Of a stretch of 64,000 nucleotides of DNA, positions 25,200 to 34,158 are shown piece by piece. This DNA comes from Clostridia bacterium (GTDB taxonomy: Bacteria > Bacillota > Clostridia > Christensenellales > Aristaeellaceae): contig JAGBDE010000005.1 in NCBI GenBank assembly GCA_017937655.1, forward strand, positions 62,001 to 126,000, given 5' to 3'. The notes below the pieces were generated by a model. The model saw nothing but the letters and a program-made list of their open reading frames with translations, was not told the origin of the DNA and did not search any database. Position numbers and translations under genes: made by a program. The first letter of the stretch is position 1, and each line of letters opens with the position of its first letter.

Positions 25200-25706
25200 T
25201 CATCCTTTTTTGATGCGCAGGTAATATTTTTCCTCGTCCTCATGATGGATGAAACCGCCGTTGTGCAGGATCACCTTCACAGAGGCCGGGTTGTCTTTGT
25301 TGACCCTGAGGTAGAATTCGTCCTCCGGGACGATGTGACGGGCATAGTCCAGCGTCAGCCGCAGGCCTTCCTTGCCAAACCCCTTGCACCGGCGGGCCGG
25401 GTGGACGTAGTAGCCAATGTGCCCCGCGCCTTCCCGCAGAGAGTCGCACAGATGATGCCGGACGCGGAACTGGCCCACGATCTCCTCATCGTTCCACAGG
25501 AACAGGAAGGTTTCCGGCACATAGCCCTGGGGCAGATTCTCTCCCTTGGCATAGTCGATCATGGCAGGCAATGCATCGGCGGCAAAATCCGCCCGGCTGA
25601 TTCCGTGCCATTCGTTGGTCAGGCCGTTTTCGTCCACGGGCATGTCCCGCACAAACAGGTACTCTTTTTCCAGATCCGCCAGATTGGCGGGCTTCAGATG
25701 CAGCAT
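25200..25706 (-). CDS. GNAT-family N-acetyltransferase
   Basis: The 168-aa protein has the GNAT core: VGQFRVRHHL (beta-4 region), GHIGYYVHPARRCKGFGKEGL (acetyl-CoA-binding motif A with R/Q-x-x-G-x-G/A variant) and NPASVKVILHNGGF near 135-148. It would acetylate an amine on a small molecule or protein. It is clearly related to the GNAT at 52687-53199, from the MLxLKP start to the GGxIHHxDEDxxYLRI end. It stands alone between a repeat and a divergent deacetylase gene. Substrate unknown. Confidence 0.9.
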   Translation of the reverse strand: MLHLKPANLADLEKEYLFVRDMPVDENGLTNEWHGISRADFAADALPAMIDYAKGENLPQGYVPETFLFLWNDEEIVGQFRVRHHLCDSLREGAGHIGYYVHPARRCKGFGKEGLRLTLDYARHIVPEDEFYLRVNKDNPASVKVILHNGGFIHHEDEEKYYLRIKKG

Positions 25707-25871
25707 ATCATCGCCTCCTTGGGGGGCATCATAACATAGGGTGGGAAAAAATGCAAATCCACGAAGGATGGCTTGTTTTCGGCCATTTTTTCTACTTTTG
25801 CCGAAAGGGACATACCTGGCCTTGGCGCCACATACAAAGAACCAGTAACCCGAAAGGACGGCGATGCCGGC

Positions 25872-26750
25872 ATGAGCAACAAGCCACTGAAGCTAAGCCC
25901 CAAAGGACGGCAGCTTCCCGAGCCTCCCCGGAAGGAAATGACCAAGGTACAAACGCTGACCAAGCGTCCCGCCGCGTCCAACTGGAAAAACCTGCTGGTG
26001 AAGGTGGGGCTGCTGGTGGGGCTGGCGGCGGTGTCCATCGCGTATGTGGCGGGCCTCGGCGAGGAAACTGCCGCCGTGGTGGCCCAGAAGCGGGAGCTGC
26101 CCATCTACTCCGTGGAGCGGCAGGATCAAAGCATCTCCATTAGCTTTGACGCCTCCTGGGGCGCGGACAAAACCATTGCCCTGCTGGATATTCTGGACAA
26201 GTACAACGTCAAGACCACCTTCTTTCTGGTAGGCGGCTGGGTGGACAAATATCCGGACATGGTCAAGGAGATCTTCGCCCGGGGGCATGAGATCGGCAAT
26301 CATTCCGACAGCCACCCCCACATGAGCCAGCAATCGGAACAGCAGATCCGGGATGAGCTGCGCATCATGTCCGACAAAGTGGAAACACTAACCGGCGTCA
26401 GGCCCACCCTCTTCCGCCCGCCCTACGGAGACTACAACAACCGGGTCATCTCCGTCAGCCGGGCAGAAGGCTACGAGGCCGTGCAATGGAGCATCGACAG
26501 CCTGGACTGGAAGGATCGGGGCACGGAGGACATCATCCGCCAATGTACCCGGAAGGTGGAGGCGGGCGATATCGTCCTGTTCCACAATGATTCCAACGAC
26601 ATCCTGAACGCGCTGCCAACAGTGATCCAGCACTACCAGGGACTGGGGTTTGACATCATTCCGGTAAGCCAGCTTCTGCTGGAAGGCGACTACACCATCG
26701 ACGTCCAGGGAAAGCAGCATCCAGTAAACGAACCAACACAAGATCAATGA
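25872..26750 (+). CDS. PdaB-type polysaccharide deacetylase (sporulation-associated)
   Basis: This 292-aa protein has one membrane anchor (about 40-58) and an extracytoplasmic CE4 (NodB) domain. Motif 1 is ISFDASWGADKT, with the single Asp and AxWG form typical of PdaB-like sporulation proteins instead of the FDDG of active chitin deacetylases. Motif 2 is GNHSDSHPHMS (metal-binding HxxxH type), motif 3 RPPYGDYN. PdaB is needed for spore cortex maintenance in Bacillus. GAAAGGACGG precedes the ATG at 25872. The next gene starts 10 bp after its stop, so the SSB-like gene is co-transcribed. Confidence 0.87.
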   Translation: MSNKPLKLSPKGRQLPEPPRKEMTKVQTLTKRPAASNWKNLLVKVGLLVGLAAVSIAYVAGLGEETAAVVAQKRELPIYSVERQDQSISISFDASWGADKTIALLDILDKYNVKTTFFLVGGWVDKYPDMVKEIFARGHEIGNHSDSHPHMSQQSEQQIRDELRIMSDKVETLTGVRPTLFRPPYGDYNNRVISVSRAEGYEAVQWSIDSLDWKDRGTEDIIRQCTRKVEAGDIVLFHNDSNDILNALPTVIQHYQGLGFDIIPVSQLLLEGDYTIDVQGKQHPVNEPTQDQ

Positions 26751-26760
26751 GGTGAAAAAC

Positions 26761-27453
26761 ATGGAAGAAACGGGAAACATCATCCATCTCAGGGGCCAGG
26801 TATGCCAGCCGCTGCAATTCGGCCACGAGCTCTTTGGCGAACAGTTCTACACCACCATCCTCCGGGTGCCGCGGCTCAGCGGTGCGGAGGACTTTCTGCC
26901 CATCACCCTCAGCGAGCGGCTGCTGATTGACCAGCCCATCACCGCAGGCTCCAACCTGTGCCTGGACGGCCAGCTGCGCTCCTACAACAAGGTGGTGGAG
27001 GGCGCGGGCCGGCTGCTGATCACCGCCTTTGCCCAGCGGCTTCTGCCCACGGACGAGGACGAAAACCCCAACCGGGTGCAGCTCAGCGGCGCGCTGTGCA
27101 AGGCTCCCAGCTACCGCACCACCCCCTTCGGGCGGGAAATTGCCGACCTGATGCTGGCGGTGAACCGGTCTTACGGCAAAAGCGACTACATTCCCTGCAT
27201 TACCTGGGGCCGCACCGCCCGGTATGCGGCCAACCTGAAAATTGGCGACAAGGTGCAGCTGGTGGGCCGCTTCCAGAGCCGCAACTACCAAAAGCAGCTG
27301 CCGGACGGAACCTTGCTCAACAAGGTGGCCTATGAGGTCAGCGTCAGCCGCCTCAATGCCATGAAGGAGGACGCATTGCCCGATTATTCTGACATCCAGC
27401 CCCATCTGTCCACCGGCGGTCAGCCCGTGTTTTCCGGCAGCAGAGAATATTGA
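26761..27453 (+). CDS. SSB-like protein with two OB-fold segments
   Basis: The 230-aa protein resembles single-stranded DNA-binding proteins. The first half (about 5-100) reads LRGQVCQPLQFGHELFGEQFY and LRVPRLSGAEDFLPITLSERL. The second (about 107-210) is a better OB fold, with RVQLSGALCKAPSYRTTPFG and YIPCITWGRTARYAANLKIGD. The acidic SSB tail ending DDDIPF is missing. The canonical ssb usually lies with rpsF/rpsR, so this is probably a second, specialised protein. GAGGTGA precedes the ATG. It follows a sporulation deacetylase by 10 bp. Confidence 0.8.
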   Translation: MEETGNIIHLRGQVCQPLQFGHELFGEQFYTTILRVPRLSGAEDFLPITLSERLLIDQPITAGSNLCLDGQLRSYNKVVEGAGRLLITAFAQRLLPTDEDENPNRVQLSGALCKAPSYRTTPFGREIADLMLAVNRSYGKSDYIPCITWGRTARYAANLKIGDKVQLVGRFQSRNYQKQLPDGTLLNKVAYEVSVSRLNAMKEDALPDYSDIQPHLSTGGQPVFSGSREY

Positions 27454-27492
27454 AAAAAGCCACCCGGCCCCATTGGGAGTCGGGTGGTTTTT
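27454..27492. terminator. Bidirectional intrinsic terminator
   Basis: CCACCCG (27460-27466) pairs with CGGGTGG (27481-27487), flanked by A6 and T5, between convergent SSB-like and GH9 genes. Confidence 0.88.
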
Positions 27493-27493
27493 G

Positions 27494-29983
27494 TTATTCC
27501 GCCTGGAGCAACTGCCGGGCAGCCAGCACCAGGAACATATAGCAGGAGGATCCTCCGCCCAGAACGTACTCCGTCTGCTGCCACAGGAAGGGCCAGACCA
27601 GCAGTTCCGGGAAGTCGGGCCGGATCAGTGCCGTGCCGGAAATCACGCCGCCGGGGATGAAGGAGAAATCGGCCCGGTTCATGCCGTAGGCGGTAGTGGC
27701 GGACTTTGCGCCCACGCCGGAGGCAAACGACGCGGTGTTGGAGCCGGGGTGGCAGCCCAGCACAAAGTTGAGGGAGCTGAAAATCAGCTCCTTGCCGAAC
27801 AGATCCGGGAAGGCCTTGTGCAGGAAGTAGTACTGATAGCCCAGCCGCTGCACTTCCCAACCCGCGCCCCAAATCCGGGGCCGATAGGGAATGCCGTAAG
27901 GGGTCTCCTGGCTGAGGGCCTCCATGTCCTGCTTGAGGAGGGCGGCGGCCTGACGGATCTTTGCAAGGAAGGCCTCATCCTTCACAAAAGGTAATGCCCG
28001 GGCCACATTCCAGCCGATGTGTTTGAACTTCTGGCAGATGAACTCCACTTCGGAAAGCAGGTGCTGGCGATAGGCGTCCTCGCCGGTGGTGATGAGCAGC
28101 TCCGCAGCGGCGTGGATCTTGGTCAGGCGGGCCCACTCGATGCCGGCATGATCGGTGACGGCGTACAGTTCCCGGGCGATGTCCAGCGCCTCGGCGGACA
28201 TTGCGTCATTGAAGCCGCGAAGCGCACGGCTCACCGCCGCCAGATGGGCCGCGGTGCTCAGCTCCCGGGGCGGATTCTCCTCGGTGAATACCCAGCGGTC
28301 ATCGGCGTTGCCGGGCTGGCCGTCGGTCATGGCGGAAGCGTCGCCCAAGAGAACGTACTGGCGCATGTCCCCGCAGATGATGCCCCGGTACAGCCGCCCC
28401 AGCGCACGGTATCCGCCCACCACGGTCAGCGCGCCGTGCTCAATCTGCTGGAGGATGTCGTTCTTGCCGTCGGGCTGATGGATCTCCACCAGCTTGCGGC
28501 TCTGGTCGATGGTGGTGGCGTCGTAGTCCACCTGGAAGGCCTCGTAGGCCAGGGACAGGATGTAGCTTTCCCCGGACTGGGACTCCACCCGCAGGTCAAA
28601 ATCGCCCGCGTCGTGCCATCCGCCCACGTTCAGGCCAGGCACGTGCTCGCCGGGCTGGTACCTGGTCAGAGTAGACGGGCCCTGGGCGTAGCCGTCGAAA
28701 TGGTTGAAGTTCACGGGGGCCATCCGGGCGTCGTCGTTGTGGCAAAGGTCGTGCCAGACCCGGTATTTCTCGTTGACCCGCATGTGGCACATCTGCACCG
28801 GCAGGAAGTACTCCAGCACCGGCTGCCACACGCCCCGGTCGAACACGTCGGCGGCAATGCGGAACACAGAGGATGCGCTCTCGCCGTACTTGACCTGGTA
28901 CAGGCCCTCTTCGGTCACGTCGGAAAAATCAAACTGCAGGTAGTTATAGCGCAGGAACCTCCCCCACTCCCTGCCGCTGCCGCTGCGAACCAGCTCGTGG
29001 CCGTTTTCGCCAATGCGGTACAGGGCGACGTCCTGCCGTTCCTCCTCACGCTTGTCCAGCTCCACGATGGCCATCTTGGGCTGGCTGGGCATATAGCCCA
29101 CCTGGGAAACCTGCACCACGGGCTGATAGCGCCAGCTTTCCACCACTTTGGGGGTGATGATCCACTCGATGGCGTTTTTATCGGCCCCGGCGGGGATCTC
29201 GCTGCTGATCACAAACCAGCCGTTGTTGTGGTTCATGCGGCCGTCGTAGAGCTTCAGGTCAGAGGTTTTCGTCTCGATGGTGAAGCGATTCAGCGGATCG
29301 TCCGGGCGGACGGTGAACCGGCGGCCCACCGCGTAGGGCGCGGCGATGATGTCGTCGGCCACCATGGGATTGTAGGCCTTGCCGCCGCCGGAAAGCTGCT
29401 CCCGGATGGCGGGGCGGTCGGTCTGGGGCTTCAAAGTGGCGGTTTTTTCGTAATTGGAGGGTAGGCTCAGGGTGGGGCCGTTGGGCTGGGTGGGGAAAAT
29501 GCCCTGCTTCAAGTCCATGATCCAGGGCTTGCCAAACAGGGTACCGGGGAACAGCTCCATGTTGAAGCACATCTTGCCCAGGTATTCCTTCGGAATGGGC
29601 CGGTCCAGATCCACCGTCACCCGGACGGATGCGCCCTCGCCCTTCACGGTCACGGTGTAATCAAAGGTGTAATCCGGGTAAATCAGCGGATTGAAGCCCT
29701 TAAGATGGCCGTCCATATCCGGGTAATGCAGCGTGGTGGCGATCAGGTTATTTTCCTCGTCCAGCTTCCGCTCGCCCTGCTTGGGCAAAGGCTGCCACTG
29801 GCCGGGGGTCTGCTCAAAGCGCAGATCGCCGTTGGTGGCCACCCGGTTGCCGTGCATCAGGATGCTTACGCCGCTCTGATGGCCCGCGGGGTAAAAATCG
29901 TCAAAGGCCATCACGTCCACGCCGTGGCTTTGAAAATAGCCGGTCTCAGCATTCAAAACAAAACCCATGGGTTTCCTGCTCAT
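27494..29983 (-). CDS. Glycoside hydrolase family 9 protein (cytoplasmic)
   Basis: The 829-aa protein has a large N-terminal region, an Ig-like CelD-N domain (VVQVSQVGYMPSQPKMAIVEL, about 330-420) and a C-terminal GH9 catalytic domain. Catalytic/nucleophile-activating aspartates are D458 and D461 in GGWHDAGDFD. The probable acid is E805 in QQTEYVLGGGSS, and GCHPGSNTASF lies between. GH9 enzymes are inverting beta-glucanases. No signal peptide is visible, so it probably trims imported beta-gluco-oligosaccharides. I start at the ATG 29983 (AGGAAAG upstream); the frame extends 48 codons further without a ribosome site. Confidence 0.87.
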   Translation of the reverse strand: MSRKPMGFVLNAETGYFQSHGVDVMAFDDFYPAGHQSGVSILMHGNRVATNGDLRFEQTPGQWQPLPKQGERKLDEENNLIATTLHYPDMDGHLKGFNPLIYPDYTFDYTVTVKGEGASVRVTVDLDRPIPKEYLGKMCFNMELFPGTLFGKPWIMDLKQGIFPTQPNGPTLSLPSNYEKTATLKPQTDRPAIREQLSGGGKAYNPMVADDIIAAPYAVGRRFTVRPDDPLNRFTIETKTSDLKLYDGRMNHNNGWFVISSEIPAGADKNAIEWIITPKVVESWRYQPVVQVSQVGYMPSQPKMAIVELDKREEERQDVALYRIGENGHELVRSGSGREWGRFLRYNYLQFDFSDVTEEGLYQVKYGESASSVFRIAADVFDRGVWQPVLEYFLPVQMCHMRVNEKYRVWHDLCHNDDARMAPVNFNHFDGYAQGPSTLTRYQPGEHVPGLNVGGWHDAGDFDLRVESQSGESYILSLAYEAFQVDYDATTIDQSRKLVEIHQPDGKNDILQQIEHGALTVVGGYRALGRLYRGIICGDMRQYVLLGDASAMTDGQPGNADDRWVFTEENPPRELSTAAHLAAVSRALRGFNDAMSAEALDIARELYAVTDHAGIEWARLTKIHAAAELLITTGEDAYRQHLLSEVEFICQKFKHIGWNVARALPFVKDEAFLAKIRQAAALLKQDMEALSQETPYGIPYRPRIWGAGWEVQRLGYQYYFLHKAFPDLFGKELIFSSLNFVLGCHPGSNTASFASGVGAKSATTAYGMNRADFSFIPGGVISGTALIRPDFPELLVWPFLWQQTEYVLGGGSSCYMFLVLAARQLLQAE

Positions 29984-30024
29984 TTTACTCACACTTTCCT
30001 GTTTTTTGGCCGATTCTTGAGGGC

Positions 30025-30053
30025 ATTTTATCATAGAAACCCCGAAAGAACAA
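30025..30053 (-). promoter_or_regulatory. Promoter of the GH9 gene
   Basis: On the minus strand TTGTTC (30048-30053), 17 nt, TAAAAT (30025-30030), about 42 bp before the start codon. Confidence 0.6.
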
Positions 30054-30125
30054 GAAGCAAAACGCCCATTTTCTAACGAAATTTTCCCGAAATATTGGGC
30101 GAAAAAGGCCGAAAAAAGCGCACGC

Positions 30126-30160
30126 AAAAAGACTGCACAGCGTTATGCCATGCAGTCTTT
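30126..30160 (-). terminator. Intrinsic terminator of rpsU
   Basis: On the minus strand AAAGACTGCA (30151-30160) pairs with TGCAGTCTTT (30128-30137), followed by T5. Confidence 0.85.
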
Positions 30161-30222
30161 CTGTGGAAAAATCCCTACGCCGGAAACCCTTATGCAGGCC
30201 GACGTTGTTCACTGATGATGAA

Positions 30223-30396
30223 TCAGTACTTGCGCTTACGTGCAGCCTCTGCTTTCTTCTTGCGTTTCACGCTGGGCTTCTCATAATGCTCACGCTTGCG
30301 GGCCTCTGCCAAAACACCCGTGCGAGCACATTGACGTTTGAACCGCTTCAGAGCGCTTTCCAGGGATTCGTTTTCGCGGATGCGTACCTCGGACAC
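30223..30396 (-). CDS. rpsU: 30S ribosomal protein S21
   Basis: A 57-codon frame starts at GTG (30396) behind GGGAGGG. It encodes [20 protein letters not shown], then [21 protein letters not shown] and a lysine/arginine-rich tail ending AARKRKY, the clear S21 pattern (small-subunit protein near the anti-Shine-Dalgarno region). It is a single-gene transcript with its own consensus promoter and terminator. Confidence 0.97.
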   Translation of the reverse strand: MSEVRIRENESLESALKRFKRQCARTGVLAEARKREHYEKPSVKRKKKAEAARKRKY

Positions 30397-30462
30397 TGTT
30401 ATCCCTCCCCTCGCTCAGTCTGCCTTAGTAATGAATACAATGACTTTGGCAGTTATGACGCT

Positions 30463-30491
30463 ATTATAACCCTTCTCGGCCCAGTAGTCAA
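30463..30491 (-). promoter_or_regulatory. Promoter of rpsU
   Basis: On the minus strand TTGACT (30486-30491), 17 nt, TATAAT (30463-30468), about 67 bp before the start. Confidence 0.88.
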
Positions 30492-30551
30492 CCATGTTTT
30501 TGAAAACTTTTCTGCAAAAACCTTCTCAAAGGGAGGAAAGTGCATTTTTTC

Positions 30552-30580
30552 TTGCCATCCCGGGCGGATTTATGTATAAT
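30552..30580 (+). promoter_or_regulatory. Promoter of the FakA-C-like gene
   Basis: TTGCCA (30552-30557), 17 nt, TATAAT (30575-30580), 45 bp before the start. Confidence 0.85.
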
Positions 30581-30625
30581 TTGAGTGGTTATCTGCAATC
30601 ATTTTTCTGAAAGGAGTTACCAAAT

Positions 30626-30877
30626 ATGTTAGAGTTCAAGTTTGATACCCAGCTGCTCATCGAAGGCCACAATCTGGATGAGGACGCCATCAACGACTAC
30701 ATCACCGAAAACCTCAAGGGCGACTGCCTCCTGGCCGTGGGCGACGAGGACCTGATCAAGATCCACTTCCACACCAACGAGCCCTGGCAGCTGCTGGAGT
30801 ACTGCGCCTCTCTGGGCGAGATCTACGACGTTGTGGTTGAGAACATGGAGCGCCAGGAGGCCGGCCTGCAGGGCTGA
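30626..30877 (+). CDS. Stand-alone FakA C-terminal-domain-like protein (kinase to dihydroxyacetone kinase family)
   Basis: The 83-aa protein resembles the C-terminal part of fatty-acid kinase subunit FakA/DhaK-DhaL-like proteins. FKFDTQLLIEG, CLLAVGDEDLIKIHFHTNEP and the ending VVVENMERQEAG are like the FakA segment that carries VGDDxLxKVHVHTxxP and IxNMxxQ. The DAK2 (DhaL) ATP-binding domain is absent, so it cannot be a kinase alone. It may regulate or partner a separate DegV/FakB-DhaL system elsewhere. AAAGGAG precedes the ATG. It is a monocistronic unit with a clear promoter and terminator, which argues against a decayed fragment. Confidence 0.8.
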   Translation: MLEFKFDTQLLIEGHNLDEDAINDYITENLKGDCLLAVGDEDLIKIHFHTNEPWQLLEYCASLGEIYDVVVENMERQEAGLQG

Positions 30878-30917
30878 TAATCACATAAACGTCCACCCCG
30901 CCGCAATCAGCGGCCGC

Positions 30918-30956
30918 GATGCGTTTCCCTTCACAGACGGGAAACGCATCTTTTTT
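30918..30956 (+). terminator. Intrinsic terminator
   Basis: A perfect 12-bp stem, GATGCGTTTCCC (30918-30929) with GGGAAACGCATC (30939-30950), then T6. Confidence 0.93.
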
Positions 30957-30973
30957 GTGGCCGATTCGGCTTT

Positions 30974-33900
30974 TCAAAACAAGCTGAGCTGTTCCATTTT
31001 CACCTGGGGCTTCCGGCTGCGGATTCCCTGAGGGACGATCTTCTCCGGCAGTTCCGAAAGAAATGCCGATTCCTCGCCGCCACAGGACAGGATCAGCTCG
31101 TCCCGGGCCCGGGTGATGCCCACAAAGAACAGCCGACGCTCTTCGGCTTCGTCCGTGGGGCTGGTTTCCCGCTCCAGGGGCAGATCACCCCGGTTGACGC
31201 CCGCCAGGAACACCACCGGGAATTCCAGGCCCTTGGAGGCATGCAGGGTCATCAGCCGCACCGCGCCGCTATTCAGGCTGCCGCCCTCCCGCCGGGTCAG
31301 GTCGGCTTCTTCGCCGGTGAGGACGTCCGCCAGGAAGTCCCGCATCCGGGTATGGAAAACGCTGGCGTTGAGCAGCTTTTCCACCGGCTTTTGCTTGCAG
31401 CCGGTCATCTGGGCCAACGCTTCCAGCAGTTTCCGGGGCTTGGCCTTGTCCACCGTGGGCAGCAGCGTTTCCACCGCATCCAGGAAGGGATGCAGCACCT
31501 CAAAGGCGTCCAGCTGCAGCCGGAGGAAACTTACGTCCACTGCGCTTTCCGCCGTGGCCTCATGGCAGGCGCGCTGGCAAACAGCCTCCGGGCACTTCCA
31601 CAGGCCGTCCAGCGCCTCGGCAAGGGACGCACCGTCGGCAGGGTCAGTCAGCCAGCGGAAAAAGCCCAGCAGGCCCTGCACATGCCTGTCCTCCCAGAAA
31701 TCCTCCCGGCCAGTGATCAGGCAGGGAATGCTGTCGTGCACAAGGCAGCGTTCCATGGTTTCCAGCTGCCGATGGGTGCGGCACAGCACCGCGATATCCG
31801 AAAACGCCCGATATTCCTGGCGTTCCTCCCGCCGTCCGTGGGCGGAGAGCATATCCACGCCGCCGGTCATGGCGGCAATTTCCTTGGCGATCCACACGCC
31901 CTCGGAGAAGGCGTCCTCGGCCTGCATGCGGCGGACGGGCAGCCCCTCGGGCCGACAGGCCTCCAGCAGCCGCTCCTGGCCGGGATTGAGCCGAATGGAG
32001 CTGAGGGCCGCCTCCAGCACCGCAGGCGCGGAGCGATAGTTCTTTTTCAAGACGATGACCCGGGTGTCCGGGTGGCGATCCATCAGCTTTGCAAAGCAGG
32101 CCGAGTCGGCCCCGCGGAAGCCGTAGATGGATTGATCCGGGTCGCCGATGACGAACAAACTCCTGCGCAGCCAATGTTCCGTCAGCTGGTGCTGCAGCGG
32201 GTTGATGTCCTGGAACTCGTCCACCAGCAGGTGCCGGAAGCAAAGCTGGCCGGACGCGTCCGCGTGAAGGGCCTCCACCAAAATGTCGTCCAGGTCCCGC
32301 AGGCCCATTTCCGCAAGCCGCGCCTGGTATTCCTCCATCAGGCCGGGATTCAGGCCCGTAACGGCCAGGCCGTTTTTCCTGCGGGAGATCATTTCCAGCT
32401 GGCGGGCCGCAGAGCCGCCTTCCCCGCGCCGGGCAAGGATCTCCTCCATCAGCGCCTTGGCGGACGCCCGGGAAATGATGGGTTTCTTCTCCATCACGTT
32501 GAGGGCGATGGCGTGGAAGGTGCCCACGGTGAGGCCCTTTGCCTTCTTGGCGCCCAGCCGCTTTTCCAGGCGGAGCTTCATTTCCCGTGCCGCCTGGTTG
32601 GTGAAGGTCACGGCGGTGATCTCCTTGGGCAAAACGCCCTGCTTTTCCACCATATGGGCTATGCGCTCCACCAGCGTGAAGGTCTTGCCGGTGCCGGGGC
32701 CCGCGATCACGGCGGTCACATTGGCCCGGCTTTCCACAGCGGAAAGCTGCTCCGGGTTCAGCCCGGCGGCAACAGGCGCTTCCTCCGCCGCGGGCTTTTC
32801 TGCGGGCAATGCAGCGGGAACGTTCTTTTTCTTGGACTTGGGCGGGTTCACCCCCGCCAGGGCAAACAGGGAGGTCTGGCCTTCCAGCATTTCCAGCTCG
32901 TGGGGCTCAAAAACGGTGATTTTGCCGTACTCGCCGTCGTAGCCCGCCTGGCGGATGACCTTTCCAGCACGGAGTCGCCTGAGGGCCTCCGCAAGGCCGC
33001 GTCCTGCGCCGGTTTCCAGCTCTTCCGGCGGCAGATCCCGCAGAATGGTAAACTCCGGCCCGAAGCGTTTCAGCAGCTCAAAATAGGCGGTCTGCACCTT
33101 CTTGCTGGAGGGGCTGACCCCCATGCAGTTGGCCAGCAGCTCCGGCAGGGGCATCAGGCTCTCAAAGGGCTTGCCAATATCGGCAGGCTGCTGGCGGTCG
33201 GCCAGGTCATTGACCCGGCTCAGAACGCCCACCGTCAGCTTGCGGCCGCAGACAGGGCATCGTCCGCCCAGGGCACGGGTCTCCTCCGGCTCCAGGCACA
33301 GCTGGCAGTTGCGATGGCCGTCCAGGTGGTACTTGCCCTCCTCCGGGTAAAACTCGATGGTGCCAGCAAAGCCGTCGCCGGTTTCAATGGCATGCTTCAT
33401 CTGGCCGTAGCTTAAGCCGGTGTCCAGAATATTGGCCTCCCGGCCCAGCTTGGCAGGGGAATGAGCGTCGGAGTTGGAGACCAGCGTGTACTTATCCAGC
33501 ATGGACACCATGCGGTTCATGGGCGGGTCGGAACTGAGGCCGGTCTCCAGGGCGTGGACGTACGGACTCATGTCGCCGTAGCATTCCTCCAGGGTCTCAA
33601 ACTGGGAAAACGCGCCGAACAGCGAAAAATGCGGCGTCCAGATATGGGCCGGGATGAAAATGGCCTCCGGGCAGGCATCCATGGTCAGCTTCAGCAGATC
33701 CCGGCTGTCCATGCCCAGAATGGGCCGGCCGTCGCTGCGGATATTGCCCACAGCCTCCAGCCGCAGGGACAGTTCCTCCGCTGCGTCCAGGGAAGGCAGC
33801 AAAATCACATGGTGCACCTTGCGGGTCTTGCCATCCTTGGAATAAATGGTGCTGATCTCCCCGCTGATCACAAACCGGGGATCAGGCACATCGCCCGCCA

Positions 33901-34123
33901 CTTGAGCCGGAAGGATACACTCCTTCCGCAAACGATAAAACCCATCCTCCGCAGGCTCAAGGCATTCCTTGAGCTCGCTGCGCCACGCAGGATGGGTAAA
34001 ATCCCCCGTGCCAACCACGCCGATGCCCTTCAGCCGCGCCCACAGATCCAGATGGGGCGCGTCGCAGTCGGCGGCGGTGGCACGGGAATATTTGGAATGA
34101 ATGTGCAGGTCGGCAATATACAT
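30974..34123 (-). CDS. PHP-domain / zinc-ribbon / UvrD-type helicase fusion
   Basis: The protein is 1049 aa. An N-terminal PHP phosphoesterase domain (about 1-240) starts with IADLHIHSKYS (metal HxH). A four-cysteine ribbon follows near 285-310 (CQLC...CPVCGRK). From about 470 on there is a UvrD/Rep superfamily-1 helicase with AGPGTGKTFTLVERIAHM (Walker A), LLVDEFQDINPLQH (motif II), GDPDQSIYGFRGAD (motif III) and VMTLHASKGLEFPVVFL-like motif V. PHP-UvrD fusions occur in Clostridia and some archaea; their biochemical role is little studied, presumably DNA repair. Start at ATG 34123 follows GAGGCAAGG. It lies 35 bp behind the DEAD-box helicase gene. Confidence 0.92.
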   Translation of the reverse strand: MYIADLHIHSKYSRATAADCDAPHLDLWARLKGIGVVGTGDFTHPAWRSELKECLEPAEDGFYRLRKECILPAQVAGDVPDPRFVISGEISTIYSKDGKTRKVHHVILLPSLDAAEELSLRLEAVGNIRSDGRPILGMDSRDLLKLTMDACPEAIFIPAHIWTPHFSLFGAFSQFETLEECYGDMSPYVHALETGLSSDPPMNRMVSMLDKYTLVSNSDAHSPAKLGREANILDTGLSYGQMKHAIETGDGFAGTIEFYPEEGKYHLDGHRNCQLCLEPEETRALGGRCPVCGRKLTVGVLSRVNDLADRQQPADIGKPFESLMPLPELLANCMGVSPSSKKVQTAYFELLKRFGPEFTILRDLPPEELETGAGRGLAEALRRLRAGKVIRQAGYDGEYGKITVFEPHELEMLEGQTSLFALAGVNPPKSKKKNVPAALPAEKPAAEEAPVAAGLNPEQLSAVESRANVTAVIAGPGTGKTFTLVERIAHMVEKQGVLPKEITAVTFTNQAAREMKLRLEKRLGAKKAKGLTVGTFHAIALNVMEKKPIISRASAKALMEEILARRGEGGSAARQLEMISRRKNGLAVTGLNPGLMEEYQARLAEMGLRDLDDILVEALHADASGQLCFRHLLVDEFQDINPLQHQLTEHWLRRSLFVIGDPDQSIYGFRGADSACFAKLMDRHPDTRVIVLKKNYRSAPAVLEAALSSIRLNPGQERLLEACRPEGLPVRRMQAEDAFSEGVWIAKEIAAMTGGVDMLSAHGRREERQEYRAFSDIAVLCRTHRQLETMERCLVHDSIPCLITGREDFWEDRHVQGLLGFFRWLTDPADGASLAEALDGLWKCPEAVCQRACHEATAESAVDVSFLRLQLDAFEVLHPFLDAVETLLPTVDKAKPRKLLEALAQMTGCKQKPVEKLLNASVFHTRMRDFLADVLTGEEADLTRREGGSLNSGAVRLMTLHASKGLEFPVVFLAGVNRGDLPLERETSPTDEAEERRLFFVGITRARDELILSCGGEESAFLSELPEKIVPQGIRSRKPQVKMEQLSLF

Positions 34124-34158
34124 GTTTCGCACCTTGCCTCTTTTGCAGGATTGGTATG

